Assembly (NCBI RefSeq): GCF_900199185.1
Contig: NZ_OBMI01000003.1
Coordinates: forward strand, 62,001-126,000
Reading direction: 5' to 3'
Length of the DNA: 64,000 bases
Origin: Sphingomonas guangdongensis
GTDB lineage: Bacteria; Pseudomonadota; Alphaproteobacteria; Sphingomonadales; Sphingomonadaceae
The position numbers and the translations under genes were made by a program. Of the stretch, positions 25,085 to 33,330 are shown piece by piece. The notes below the pieces were generated by a model. That model did not search any database. It was not told where the DNA came from and saw only the letters and a list, made by a program, of their open reading frames with translations. Every line of letters starts with the position of its first letter. Within the stretch, counting starts at the first letter, position 1.

Positions 25085-26869
25085 ATGTCCGACCAACGCC
25101 AGCCCGTTCGTCCGTTCCGTTCGCGCGACTGGTTCGCCGATCCGGCCCGGTCGGACATGACCGCGCTCTACCTGGAGCGCTTCATGAACTACGGGCTGAC
25201 CCCCGCCGAGCTGCGCGGCGGCAAGCCGATCATCGGCATCGCCCAGACCGGCAGCGACCTGTCGCCGTGCAATCGCATCCACCTGGAGCTTGTCAAGCGG
25301 ACGCGCGAGGGGATCGTCGCGGCGGGCGGCATACCGATGGAGTTCCCGGTCCTCCCCATCTTCGAGAACTGCCGCCGACCGACCGCGGCGCTCGACCGCA
25401 ACCTCGCCTACATGACGCTCGTCGAGACGCTCTACGGCTACCCGATCGACGCGGTGGTGCTGACCACCGGCTGCGACAAGACGACGCCTTCGGGGATCAT
25501 GGCGGCGTCCACCGTCGATATCCCCACAATCGTGCTGTCGGGCGGGCCGATGCTCGACGGCTGGCACGAGGGGGAGCTGGTCGGGTCGGGAACGGTCATC
25601 TGGCGCTCGCGCCGCAAGCTCGCCGCGGGCGAGATCGACGAGGAGGAGTTCCTCCAGCGCGCGACCGATAGTGCGCCGTCGGCCGGGCACTGTAACACCA
25701 TGGGTACCGCATCCACGATGAATGCGGTGGCCGAGGCGCTCGGGCTGTCGCTGACCGGCTGCGCCGCGATCCCGGCGCCCTACCGCGAGCGCGGGCAGTT
25801 CGCGTATGAGACCGGGCGCCGCATCGTCGAGATGGCCTATGAGGACCTGCGCCCGTCCCGCATCCTGTCACGCGACAGCTTTCTCAACGCCATGCGGGTC
25901 GTCACCGCAATCGGCGGATCGTCCAACGCGCAGCCGCACATCCAGGCGATGGCGCGCCACGCCGGTGTGGAGATCACGGCCAGCGACTGGATGGAGCATG
26001 GCTACGACCTGCCGCTGCTGGTCGACGTCCAGCCCGCCGGGCGCTTCCTCGGCGAGCGCTTCCACCGCGCCGGCGGCGTGCCGGCGGTGATGGCGGAGCT
26101 GCTGGGTGCGGGTAAGATCGCCGCCGACTGCCTGACCGTGACCGGTCGGACCATGGGCGAGAACCTGCGCGGGCGGATCGCGACCGATCGCGAGGTCATC
26201 AGGCCCTACGATCGCCCTCTCAAGGAGCAGGCTGGCTTCCTGGTGCTGTCCGGCAATCTGTTCGATTTCGCGATCATGAAGACCAGCGTGATCTCGCCCG
26301 CCTTCCGCCAGCAGTACCTTTCTCAGCCTGGAGCCGAGGACGTGTTTGAAGCGCGTGCGATCGTGTTCGACGGATCGGACGACTATCACCACCGCATCAA
26401 CGATCCGGCGCTCGACATCGACGAGCACTGCATCCTCGTCATCCGCGGCGCCGGGCCGATCGGCTGGCCGGGATCGGCGGAGGTCGTCAACATGCAGCCG
26501 CCCGACCACCTGATCCAGCGCGGGATCATGGCGCTGCCGACGCTCGGTGACGGCCGGCAGTCGGGGACGAGCGACAGCCCGTCGATCCTCAACGCCTCGC
26601 CCGAGAGTGCGGCGGGCGGCGGGCTGGCCTGGCTGCGCACCGGCGACACGATCCGCATCGACCTGAAGCAGGGCCGCTGCGACGCGCTGGTCGACGAGGA
26701 CGAGATTGCGCGGCGGCGCGGCGAGCGAGCGCCCGAAGTGCCGGAAAGCCATACGCCGTGGGAAGAGCTGTACCGCGAGAAGACCGGCCAGCTTGGCGAG
26801 GGCGGTGTGCTCGAGTTCGCGCTCAAGTACCGCGGCGTCGCCGCGCAGACGCCGCGCCACAACCACTGA
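25085..26869 (+). CDS. xylD: D-xylonate dehydratase (IlvD/EDD family), Weimberg pathway
   Basis: A 594-residue IlvD/EDD dehydratase, close to the 595 residues I recall for Caulobacter XylD. The three iron-sulfur Cys are C62 (SPCN), C130 (TTGCDKTTP) and C203 (GHCNTMGT), with Asp131-Lys132 for metal binding. It would dehydrate D-xylonate to 2-keto-3-deoxy-xylonate. The genes for the other Weimberg steps lie beyond the convergent terminator on the minus strand. ATG 25085 follows AAGGAAGAGG; an in-frame GTG lies 6 nt earlier. Related enzymes act on L-arabinonate, so this substrate is a reasoned choice based on the xylose-type SDR partner. Confidence 0.88.
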   Translation: MSDQRQPVRPFRSRDWFADPARSDMTALYLERFMNYGLTPAELRGGKPIIGIAQTGSDLSPCNRIHLELVKRTREGIVAAGGIPMEFPVLPIFENCRRPTAALDRNLAYMTLVETLYGYPIDAVVLTTGCDKTTPSGIMAASTVDIPTIVLSGGPMLDGWHEGELVGSGTVIWRSRRKLAAGEIDEEEFLQRATDSAPSAGHCNTMGTASTMNAVAEALGLSLTGCAAIPAPYRERGQFAYETGRRIVEMAYEDLRPSRILSRDSFLNAMRVVTAIGGSSNAQPHIQAMARHAGVEITASDWMEHGYDLPLLVDVQPAGRFLGERFHRAGGVPAVMAELLGAGKIAADCLTVTGRTMGENLRGRIATDREVIRPYDRPLKEQAGFLVLSGNLFDFAIMKTSVISPAFRQQYLSQPGAEDVFEARAIVFDGSDDYHHRINDPALDIDEHCILVIRGAGPIGWPGSAEVVNMQPPDHLIQRGIMALPTLGDGRQSGTSDSPSILNASPESAAGGGLAWLRTGDTIRIDLKQGRCDALVDEDEIARRRGERAPEVPESHTPWEELYREKTGQLGEGGVLEFALKYRGVAAQTPRHNH

Positions 26870-26885
26870 TTGCCGCCGCATAGCA

Positions 26886-26925
26886 GAAGGCCCGCCGCTC
26901 CGGTCGGAACGGCGGGCCTTCTTCG
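26886..26925. terminator. Bidirectional intrinsic terminator between xylD and the MFS sugar porter
   Basis: A perfect 12-bp stem, GAAGGCCCGCCG (26886-26897) and its complement (26910-26921), sits between two convergent genes, followed by a short TTC tract. It should end transcription from both sides. Confidence 0.8.
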
Positions 26926-26947
26926 TGCCGGACGAGGGAAGGGCGAC

Positions 26948-28348
26948 TCAGCCCTTCATCGCCTCCAGCTCGATCCCCTTGGTCTCGGTCAGGAACCGCT
27001 GGACCAGGAAGAAGCTGATCAGCGCGCAGGCGCCGTAGAAGCTGTAGCTCGCCGCCAGGCCGATCCCGGCCAGCATGATCGGGAAGCTCTGCGCGATCAG
27101 GTAGTTCGCGAACCACTGCGCGAAGCCGCACACCGCAAGGGCCGAGCCGCGGATCTGGTTCGGGAACATCTCACCCAGCATGACCCACATGACCGGGCCC
27201 CAGCTGATGTTGAAGAAAGCGGAGTAGAGCAGCGCCGCGACGACCGCGACCAGGCCCATGCTGCCCGGCAGGACAAGCTGCGTGCCCGACAGCGTGCCGG
27301 TGCTGAACGCGTAGACCATGGTGAACAGTGTGACGGTCATCCCAGCCGAACCGAGCAGCAGCAGTGGCTTGCGGCCGATCTTGTCGACGTAGGCGACGGT
27401 GATGAAGCACGCGGCAATGGAGATCGCGCCCGAGATGATATTGGTCTCCAGCGCCTGCGCTTCGGTGAAGCCGGCCGCCTGCCACAGCGTCGCGCCGTAG
27501 TAGAAGATCACGTTGATGCCGACGAGCTGCTGGAACACGGCGAGCACCAGGCCAGCCCAGACGACGGGGCGGAAGAAGGTGCCGGGCGCGCGCACGTCGC
27601 TGAGACGCGGGCGGTGATCGGCGGTGAAGCTGCTGCGGATCTCCTCGAGCTTCGCGGTCGCGACCGTCTCCCCGAACAGCTTGGCGAGCACCAGCCCGGC
27701 CTGGTCGTGACGACCCTTGGCCACCAGGAAGCGCGGGCTTTCCGGGATGAAGAACAGCGCAATGAGAAACACCGCCGCGGGCACCGCCTGCATCAGGTAC
27801 ATCCAGCGCCACGCCTCGAGCCCGCCCCAGAACGGCGAAAGCGACGTGCCCGCGGCGCCCGCCAGCGCGTAGTTGACCAGGAACGCCGCCGTCAGCCCGG
27901 TGATGATCATGATCTGCTGAACGGTGGTCATCCGCCCGCGGATGTTCGCCGGCGCCACCTCAGAAATGTAGGCGGGCGAAAGCACGCTTGCCGCGCCGAC
28001 CGCCATGCCGCCGAAGATGCGGGCGATGACGAAGATCGCCTGCTCGGTGGCGATGCCCTGCACGATGGCGGCGATCAGGAACAATACTGCCGCCAGCCGC
28101 ATGACGTTGCGGCGACCAATGCTGTCGGCGAGCGTACCTGCGAAGAACGCGCCGATGAAGCAGCCGATCAGCAGCGAGCCGACGGTGAAGCCGAGTCCAC
28201 CCTCCGACAGCGCAAAGGCCGTGCGCAGCCCTTCCTGCGTGCCGTTCACCGCGCCGCTGTCATAACCGAACAGCAGCCCGCCGATCGTCGCCACCGCGAC
28301 GATCGCGGCGATGAAGCCGATATTGGCTCCGCTTCCCTCTTGAGTCAC
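26948..28348 (-). CDS. xylE: MFS sugar porter, xylose:H+ symporter-like
   Basis: A 466-residue MFS sugar-porter protein. Signatures are GGLLFGYDSGAVNG in segment 1, PESPRFL between the halves, GRR and GRK loop motifs, and FQQLVGINVIFYYG in segment 7, which includes sugar-contacting Gln and Asn residues known from XylE. It would import xylose with protons. It is the last gene of the unit esterase-xylX-dehydrogenase-xylC-xylE on the minus strand. The GTG start overlaps the xylC stop as GTGA. Specificity for xylose is inferred from context. Confidence 0.85.
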   Translation of the reverse strand: MTQEGSGANIGFIAAIVAVATIGGLLFGYDSGAVNGTQEGLRTAFALSEGGLGFTVGSLLIGCFIGAFFAGTLADSIGRRNVMRLAAVLFLIAAIVQGIATEQAIFVIARIFGGMAVGAASVLSPAYISEVAPANIRGRMTTVQQIMIITGLTAAFLVNYALAGAAGTSLSPFWGGLEAWRWMYLMQAVPAAVFLIALFFIPESPRFLVAKGRHDQAGLVLAKLFGETVATAKLEEIRSSFTADHRPRLSDVRAPGTFFRPVVWAGLVLAVFQQLVGINVIFYYGATLWQAAGFTEAQALETNIISGAISIAACFITVAYVDKIGRKPLLLLGSAGMTVTLFTMVYAFSTGTLSGTQLVLPGSMGLVAVVAALLYSAFFNISWGPVMWVMLGEMFPNQIRGSALAVCGFAQWFANYLIAQSFPIMLAGIGLAASYSFYGACALISFFLVQRFLTETKGIELEAMKG

Positions 28349-29235
28349 TCAACCCCTCCCTCGAAGTTCGATATGTCTGCAATGCCGCCCGGCACCCCGG
28401 CAACACCGGGATCAAAGGCGAAAAGGTCTCCGGCGAGAGGCTGGCCCGCCAGCGCCGCCGCGTCCAGCCCCTTGCGGGCGGTGGTCACGAACGCGGTGCC
28501 CAGATCGGGACCGCCGAACGCCAGTTTCGTGACGTTGGCGACCGGCAACCGCACGGTCGTGATCAGTCGTCCGGCGGGATCGTAGCGCCGCACGCCCCAG
28601 CCGCCGAACAGCCCGGTCCAGAGGCAGTCGTCCGCATCCAGCACGCAGCCGTCCGGGTAGCCCGCGTCGTCCTCGATCGTGACGTGCCGCTCCGCGCGCC
28701 CGAGCGACCCGTCGTCGTTGACCGGCACCCGCCAGATCACGCGGCCGAGCGTGTCGGTGTGGTACAGCGTCCTCGCGTCCGCGCTGACCGCCGGACCGTT
28801 GGTGATGACGACGGGGTCGAGCCCCGCATCGGCGCAGCGTCCGTCGGCGAGGCGATAGAGCCGCCCGGTCGTGTCGGTCTCACGATCGTCCATCGTCCCG
28901 AACCACAGCCGCCCGCGCGCGTCGACGGTCGCATCGTTGAGGCGATTGTCGGGCAGCGCCGGTTCGGGGTCGTGAAACGGTGTAAAGCTGCCATCCGCGG
29001 GTAAGAACCGGTGAAGCCCGGTCTTCAATCCGGCGATCATCGCGCCGTCGGTCGTCGGAAGCACCCAGCCGACCTGATCGGGCGCGTCCCACGCCTGCGC
29101 CGCGCGCGTCGCGGGATCGAAGCGGTGGACGCGGTTCTGCTTGATGTCGACGAACCACAAGGCAGCATCGCGCGCGACCCAGACCGGACCTTCGCCGAGA
29201 GTCGCGCCGACAGAGAGCACCCGCTCCGGCACCAT
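28345..29235 (-). CDS. xylC: SMP-30/gluconolactonase family xylonolactonase
   Basis: A 296-residue six-bladed propeller of the SMP-30 family. Metal-binding residues lie in ATLGEGPVW (Glu), LPDNRLNDATVD (Asn) and GYPDGCVLDADDCLW (Asp). It would open D-xylono-lactone, made by the upstream dehydrogenase, to D-xylonate. ATG 29235 overlaps the stop of the SDR gene (TGATG), and its own stop overlaps the porter start by 4 nt. The tight coupling with dehydrogenase and dehydratase genes is the main reason for calling it XylC instead of gluconolactonase. Confidence 0.88.
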   Translation of the reverse strand: MVPERVLSVGATLGEGPVWVARDAALWFVDIKQNRVHRFDPATRAAQAWDAPDQVGWVLPTTDGAMIAGLKTGLHRFLPADGSFTPFHDPEPALPDNRLNDATVDARGRLWFGTMDDRETDTTGRLYRLADGRCADAGLDPVVITNGPAVSADARTLYHTDTLGRVIWRVPVNDDGSLGRAERHVTIEDDAGYPDGCVLDADDCLWTGLFGGWGVRRYDPAGRLITTVRLPVANVTKLAFGGPDLGTAFVTTARKGLDAAALAGQPLAGDLFAFDPGVAGVPGGIADISNFEGGVE

Positions 29236-30017
29236 CAACGCCAGCCTGCGTCCACGAAATAGTCGTGCCCGGTGCACATCCGCGCGTCGTCCGAGGCGAG
29301 GAACAGCACCAGCCCGGCCACGTCGGCGGGCTGGATGCGTCCGTCCAGGCACTGCGCGGCAACGATCTCCGCCTCGCCCTCCGGCGTGTACCACTTCTCC
29401 TGCCGGGGCGTCTGGACGTTGCCGGGTACGATCGTGTTGACCCGGATGTTGTCGCGGCCAAGGTCGCGGGCAAGGCTGCGGGTCAGCCCCTCGATTGCCG
29501 CCTTGGCGGTCTGGTACAGGACCAGGTCCCTGAGCCCGAGATGCCAGCTGATCGAGCCGAAGTTCAGGATCACGCCGCCGCCCGCCTGCTTCATCGCGGG
29601 AACCACCGCCTGCGCGGCGAAGAACTGGTGGCGCAGGTTCACCGCCATCCGCTCGTCCCAGTAGGCGGGGGTGACCTCCTCGACCGAGTGTCGGTCGTCG
29701 TTCGCGGCATTGTTGACCAGGATGTCGACGCCGCCCAGCTCCGCCGCCATCGCGGCGAAGCCATCGCCAAGCGCCGACAGGTCGGTGAGGTCGACCGGAC
29801 GGAAGCGCGGCGCGACCGCCGCCGTCGCCGACAGGCGGGCGACCAGCGCCTCGGACGCGGCGACGTTCACGTCGACGAACATGACCTGCGCACCCTGCGC
29901 CACAAAGGCCTCGACCAGCGCCTCGCCAATGCCCGATCCGCCACCGGTGACGATCACACGCTTACCCTTCAGGCTGGGATAGGTCGTCCGGGCGAGCTGT
30001 GCGGTGGTATCGAGCAA
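29235..30017 (-). CDS. xylB: D-xylose 1-dehydrogenase, SDR family (Caulobacter-type XylB)
   Basis: A 260-residue SDR. The cofactor motif is VTGGGSGIGEALV, and the catalytic residues lie in FGSISWHLGL (Ser) and YQTAKAAIEG (Tyr, Lys). As I recall the Caulobacter XylB sequence, the segments NNAANDDRH, SISWHLGL, RQEKWYTPEGEAEIVAAQCL and CTGHDYFVDAGWR are nearly the same, which fits NAD-dependent oxidation of D-xylose to xylono-lactone. The TTG start at 30017 has GGAG 8 nt upstream; an ATG is not available near the fold. The name clashes with xylulokinase xylB elsewhere in this window. Confidence 0.9.
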   Translation of the reverse strand: MLDTTAQLARTTYPSLKGKRVIVTGGGSGIGEALVEAFVAQGAQVMFVDVNVAASEALVARLSATAAVAPRFRPVDLTDLSALGDGFAAMAAELGGVDILVNNAANDDRHSVEEVTPAYWDERMAVNLRHQFFAAQAVVPAMKQAGGGVILNFGSISWHLGLRDLVLYQTAKAAIEGLTRSLARDLGRDNIRVNTIVPGNVQTPRQEKWYTPEGEAEIVAAQCLDGRIQPADVAGLVLFLASDDARMCTGHDYFVDAGWR

Positions 30018-30032
30018 CGAGAAAACTCCAGA

Positions 30033-31157
30033 TCAGGCGGTGAGCAGGCCGCGTGCGGCCAGGTTGCGGATGAGCGCGGTGGTGCCGAACGTCCAGGGCG
30101 CGGCCTTGTCGCAGGTCACGACGCGGTTGACGAGGCGGCCGAGCCGCGGATTGCTGATGATGACGCGGTCACCGACCTTGTGGGTGAAGCCGCGGCCAGG
30201 CTCGTCGCGGTCCTGGACCGGCGCGAACAGCGTGCCGAGGTACAGAACGAAGCCGTCAGGGTACTGGTGCTGGCTAAGCGCCTGGCGGACGAGGTCGGTC
30301 GGGTCGCGGCTGATCTCGCGCATCGAGCTGGCGCCGTTCAGGACATAGCCGTCCTCGCCCTCGATCCGGAGCGTGATCTGTGCGTCGCGGACGTCGTCCA
30401 TCGTGTAGCGATCGTCGAACAGCCGCACGAAGGGCCCGAGCGCGGTCGAGGCGTTGTTGTCCTTGGCCTTGCCGAGCAGCAGCGCCGAGCGGCCCTCGAA
30501 GTCGCGGAGGTTGACGTCGTTGCCGAGCGCCGCGCCGACGGGCACGCCGTCCGGGGTCACCAGCAGCACGACCTCCGGCTCCGGATTGTTCCAGGTCGAG
30601 TCGGATCGGACGCCGATCTCCGCGCCGAAGCCGACCGACGAAAGCGGCGGCCCCTTGGTGAAGATTTCCGCGTCCGGGCCGATCGCGACCTCCAGATACT
30701 GCGACCAGAGATTGTCGTCGATCAGTGCCTGCTTCAGTCGAGCGGCCTCGCTCGATCCGGGCACCACGGCGCGCAGCGAGCCACCCATCTGCGCCTCTAG
30801 CCGAGTGCGGACGTCGGCGGCGGCGGCGGCATCGCCACGGGCGCGCTCCTCGATCACGCGCTCGAGCGCGGACACGGCGAAGGTGACGCCCGCGGCCTTG
30901 ATACACTGCAGGTCGACCGGGCTGAGCAGCGCAGCGTCCGCGACCACGTCTAGCAGCGGCCCGAGCGCGCGGCCGCGGGCCGGATCGGTCGCGCCGGTCG
31001 CCACCAGTTCGGCGACGGTCGGCGCAGCGGGGGTCATGTCGTGGACGATCCCGCCGGCGACCAGGATCGGCGTCGGCCCGTCGCCCAGATCGAGCCGGCC
31101 GAGCAGCGTCGCCTCCTTCCAGTCGTCGGGCAGCGCGGTGTCGAGCGTATCGGTCAA
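30033..31157 (-). CDS. xylX: 2-keto-3-deoxy-xylonate dehydratase, fumarylacetoacetase family
   Basis: A 374-residue FAH-family protein. The C-terminal domain shows NNPEPEVVLLV, GNDVNLRDFEGRSALLLGKA and the closing GDRVIISNPRLGRLVN, typical of the XylX-like dehydratases that turn 2-keto-3-deoxy-pentonate into 2-oxoglutarate semialdehyde. I chose TTG 31157 since TGAGGAGG stands 5 nt before it and the stop of the previous gene lies just upstream. An ATG at 31184 is in frame but would overlap that gene and swallow the Shine-Dalgarno. It is the second gene of the esterase-xylX-xylB-xylC-xylE unit. Confidence 0.87.
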   Translation of the reverse strand: MTDTLDTALPDDWKEATLLGRLDLGDGPTPILVAGGIVHDMTPAAPTVAELVATGATDPARGRALGPLLDVVADAALLSPVDLQCIKAAGVTFAVSALERVIEERARGDAAAAADVRTRLEAQMGGSLRAVVPGSSEAARLKQALIDDNLWSQYLEVAIGPDAEIFTKGPPLSSVGFGAEIGVRSDSTWNNPEPEVVLLVTPDGVPVGAALGNDVNLRDFEGRSALLLGKAKDNNASTALGPFVRLFDDRYTMDDVRDAQITLRIEGEDGYVLNGASSMREISRDPTDLVRQALSQHQYPDGFVLYLGTLFAPVQDRDEPGRGFTHKVGDRVIISNPRLGRLVNRVVTCDKAAPWTFGTTALIRNLAARGLLTA

Positions 31158-31167
31158 GCGGTCCTCC

Positions 31168-33222
31168 TCAGGCACAAACGGCATCGGGCAGCGGCGCGCG
31201 TAGCAGCGCGAGCGATGCGGGCTCGTCGCGCGACGTCGATGGCCCCGGCAGCGACAGGTCGTTGCTGGCGGCGTAAGCGGGGTGCGCCTGCGCCTCCGCC
31301 AGCGGCACGATCGTGAAGTTCAGCTGCCTGTAGAGCGCCAGCAGCCGCGGCAGCATCCGCGCGTCGAACGCACCGACATGCATCAGCAGGACCAGCGGCT
31401 GCGCCGGTGCGCTGCTCGCCCGGGCGCGGATTGCGGCGATGTGTGCTGCGGCAAGGTAGCTGTCCTCCAGCGCGGTGATGGCCGCCGCGTCGCCCAGGGC
31501 AAGGCAGCGCGCATAGGCGCCGTTCCAGCCATAGTCGCCGAAGTCCATCGTTACCGCCGCAATCCGATAGCCATGACGCCGCAGCACCGCGCGTGCCGCG
31601 TCCAGAGCAGCGGGGGAGCGACCCTCCGACAGGAAGGGATAGCGGAACCAGCGCCAGTCGCGGGTGCCCGATGCCTTGAGCGCCGGTTCGTTCGCAAGCA
31701 GCTCCTGCTCGAACGTTGCAGCGTCCATCTCGGCGAGGTCGCGATGGCGGAAACCATGGTTGGCGAGCGGGTAGCCGGCCTGGCGCCACAGCCGGGCGGC
31801 GCGCGCGCCGTCCGCGCCGACGCCGCGGCCGGCGTTGAGGAAGCCGTACGCTTCCGGCACGCCGGCGGCCTTCAGCGACGCGGCGATTGACCCGACCGTA
31901 TCGCTCATCGTGACACCCGCGGGCAGCGGTCCGTGATCGGGCACGTCGTCAAAGGTGAGGGAAAGTTTAGTCGCGGGCGCCTCCGCCGCGTCGGCGAACA
32001 GCGCGAGCGGGATGGCGTCACCCATCGCCTTGTACCCCGCCATGGAGGGGTGCAGGCCGTCGCCGGAGTCGAAGGCGGCGGCGAGGCGGTCGGGGCGGGC
32101 CGGATCGCGGAGCAGCTGGTCGAAGTCGATTACCGCGTCGAACAGGCCGCTCGTCCGGATGAAGCTGTTGACCGCCTGGCGATCAGCCTCCGTCGCCGCG
32201 CCGGGATGATAATATTCGTTGGCGACGAACGGCATGATCGTGCCGGCGATCACCTGGATCCCGTGGGCGTGCGCGCGGGCGACGACCTGCGCATAGCCTT
32301 GCGTGATCCGGCGGACGATGGCGGCGTGCTCGGCCGCGCTGGCCGGGCGATCCTTGGTCAGCACGCCGAGGTCGTTGATGCCCTCCAGCAGGATCGCCCA
32401 CCGGATACCGCTCCTAGCGATCACGTCGCGGTCGAAGCGCGCCTGGAGGTTCGGCCCGAGCCCGTCGAGCAGCACGCGGTTGCCGCCGATCCCGGCGTTC
32501 ACCAGCCCGATCGCGCGGGTCGCCGGATCGGCGCGCAGACGCTCGGCGAAGCGATCGGTCCAGCGCTGGTGCGTGTCGGGCTGGACGCCGTAGCCGTCGG
32601 TAATCGAGTCGCCGATGGCGACGATCGTGGCGGTTCCCTGAGTTCCTTCGACCTCGACGTCGGCGATGTGGTACCAGCGCGTGGTCGGTTCGGCGCCGAT
32701 GAGGGTCGCGTCCGCCACGTGGTTGCCCGCGGCGAGGTAGCTGGTCGCGCGCGCGCCCTGATGACCCGTCTGGCCCGCGGTCGCGCCTGCGACATACAGG
32801 CTGATCGACAGGTCGGCCCCCGGCTCCACCGCCATCGCGACCGGATCGGCATACGCCTCCGCCCCGGCGGCGATCGTCACGCCCGCCTCGCCGGCGAAGC
32901 GGAGCGGCTGGCCGCTGTCCGGACGCAGGCTGGCCCCGGCGGCGGGCCGGGCGAGGTGGGCGGCGCCGATCACGAGCGGCTCGGTGCCGAACACGTTGGA
33001 GAAGCGGACCCGCACGCGCGTGCCGCCTGCCGAAAGGCGCACCTTTTGACGGATCGTCACGTCGCGGGTCCGGTTGGCCGGCAGCGCGTTCTCGGGCGTC
33101 GGCACCATCTGCGCCGTGCCCCAGCTCGCGATCCAGCGGGACCGGGTTGGGGTGGTGGCGGACGACGGGCACGCGAGCAGCATCGCTGCGATCAGCGCGC
33201 TTGCCCGTGCCAGCCTCCCCAT
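31168..33222 (-). CDS. Exported fusion of SGNH/GDSL hydrolase and CE4-type polysaccharide deacetylase
   Basis: A 684-residue two-domain protein with a signal peptide (residues 1-22). Residues 28-410 form an SGNH hydrolase with Ser206 (GDSITDG), GGNR, GINDLG and the Asp388/His391 pair in DGLHPSMAGY. Residues 418-640 form a NodB-like deacetylase: TFDDVPDHG (motif 1, Asp425-Asp426), NHGFRH (His489 and His493, motif 2) and FRYPFLSEG (motif 3). Either half could remove acetyl groups from acetylated xylan or chitin-like sugars. It heads a unit with the Weimberg genes, just downstream of operator O4, so acetyl-xylan deacetylation is the best guess. The combination of the two folds in one chain looks unusual. 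Confidence 0.9.
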   Translation of the reverse strand: MGRLARASALIAAMLLACPSSATTPTRSRWIASWGTAQMVPTPENALPANRTRDVTIRQKVRLSAGGTRVRVRFSNVFGTEPLVIGAAHLARPAAGASLRPDSGQPLRFAGEAGVTIAAGAEAYADPVAMAVEPGADLSISLYVAGATAGQTGHQGARATSYLAAGNHVADATLIGAEPTTRWYHIADVEVEGTQGTATIVAIGDSITDGYGVQPDTHQRWTDRFAERLRADPATRAIGLVNAGIGGNRVLLDGLGPNLQARFDRDVIARSGIRWAILLEGINDLGVLTKDRPASAAEHAAIVRRITQGYAQVVARAHAHGIQVIAGTIMPFVANEYYHPGAATEADRQAVNSFIRTSGLFDAVIDFDQLLRDPARPDRLAAAFDSGDGLHPSMAGYKAMGDAIPLALFADAAEAPATKLSLTFDDVPDHGPLPAGVTMSDTVGSIAASLKAAGVPEAYGFLNAGRGVGADGARAARLWRQAGYPLANHGFRHRDLAEMDAATFEQELLANEPALKASGTRDWRWFRYPFLSEGRSPAALDAARAVLRRHGYRIAAVTMDFGDYGWNGAYARCLALGDAAAITALEDSYLAAAHIAAIRARASSAPAQPLVLLMHVGAFDARMLPRLLALYRQLNFTIVPLAEAQAHPAYAASNDLSLPGPSTSRDEPASLALLRAPLPDAVCA

Positions 33223-33238
33223 AGTACACCCCTTCGCG

Positions 33239-33252
33239 TGTTAGCGCTCACA
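33239..33252. promoter_or_regulatory. TAGCGCTA-type operator O4 (esterase-Weimberg operon / aldehyde dehydrogenase)
   Basis: TGTTAGCGCTCACA lies 17 nt before the start of the minus-strand operon and 78 nt before the plus-strand aldehyde dehydrogenase. A single site could control both directions. Confidence 0.65.
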
Positions 33253-33330
33253 CTATGCTGAAGGCGTAAGTGAGTGCAAGCGGCATCAGCCATCCCTATC
33301 TACCGCGCACCCTACCGGAGACAAAGCATC

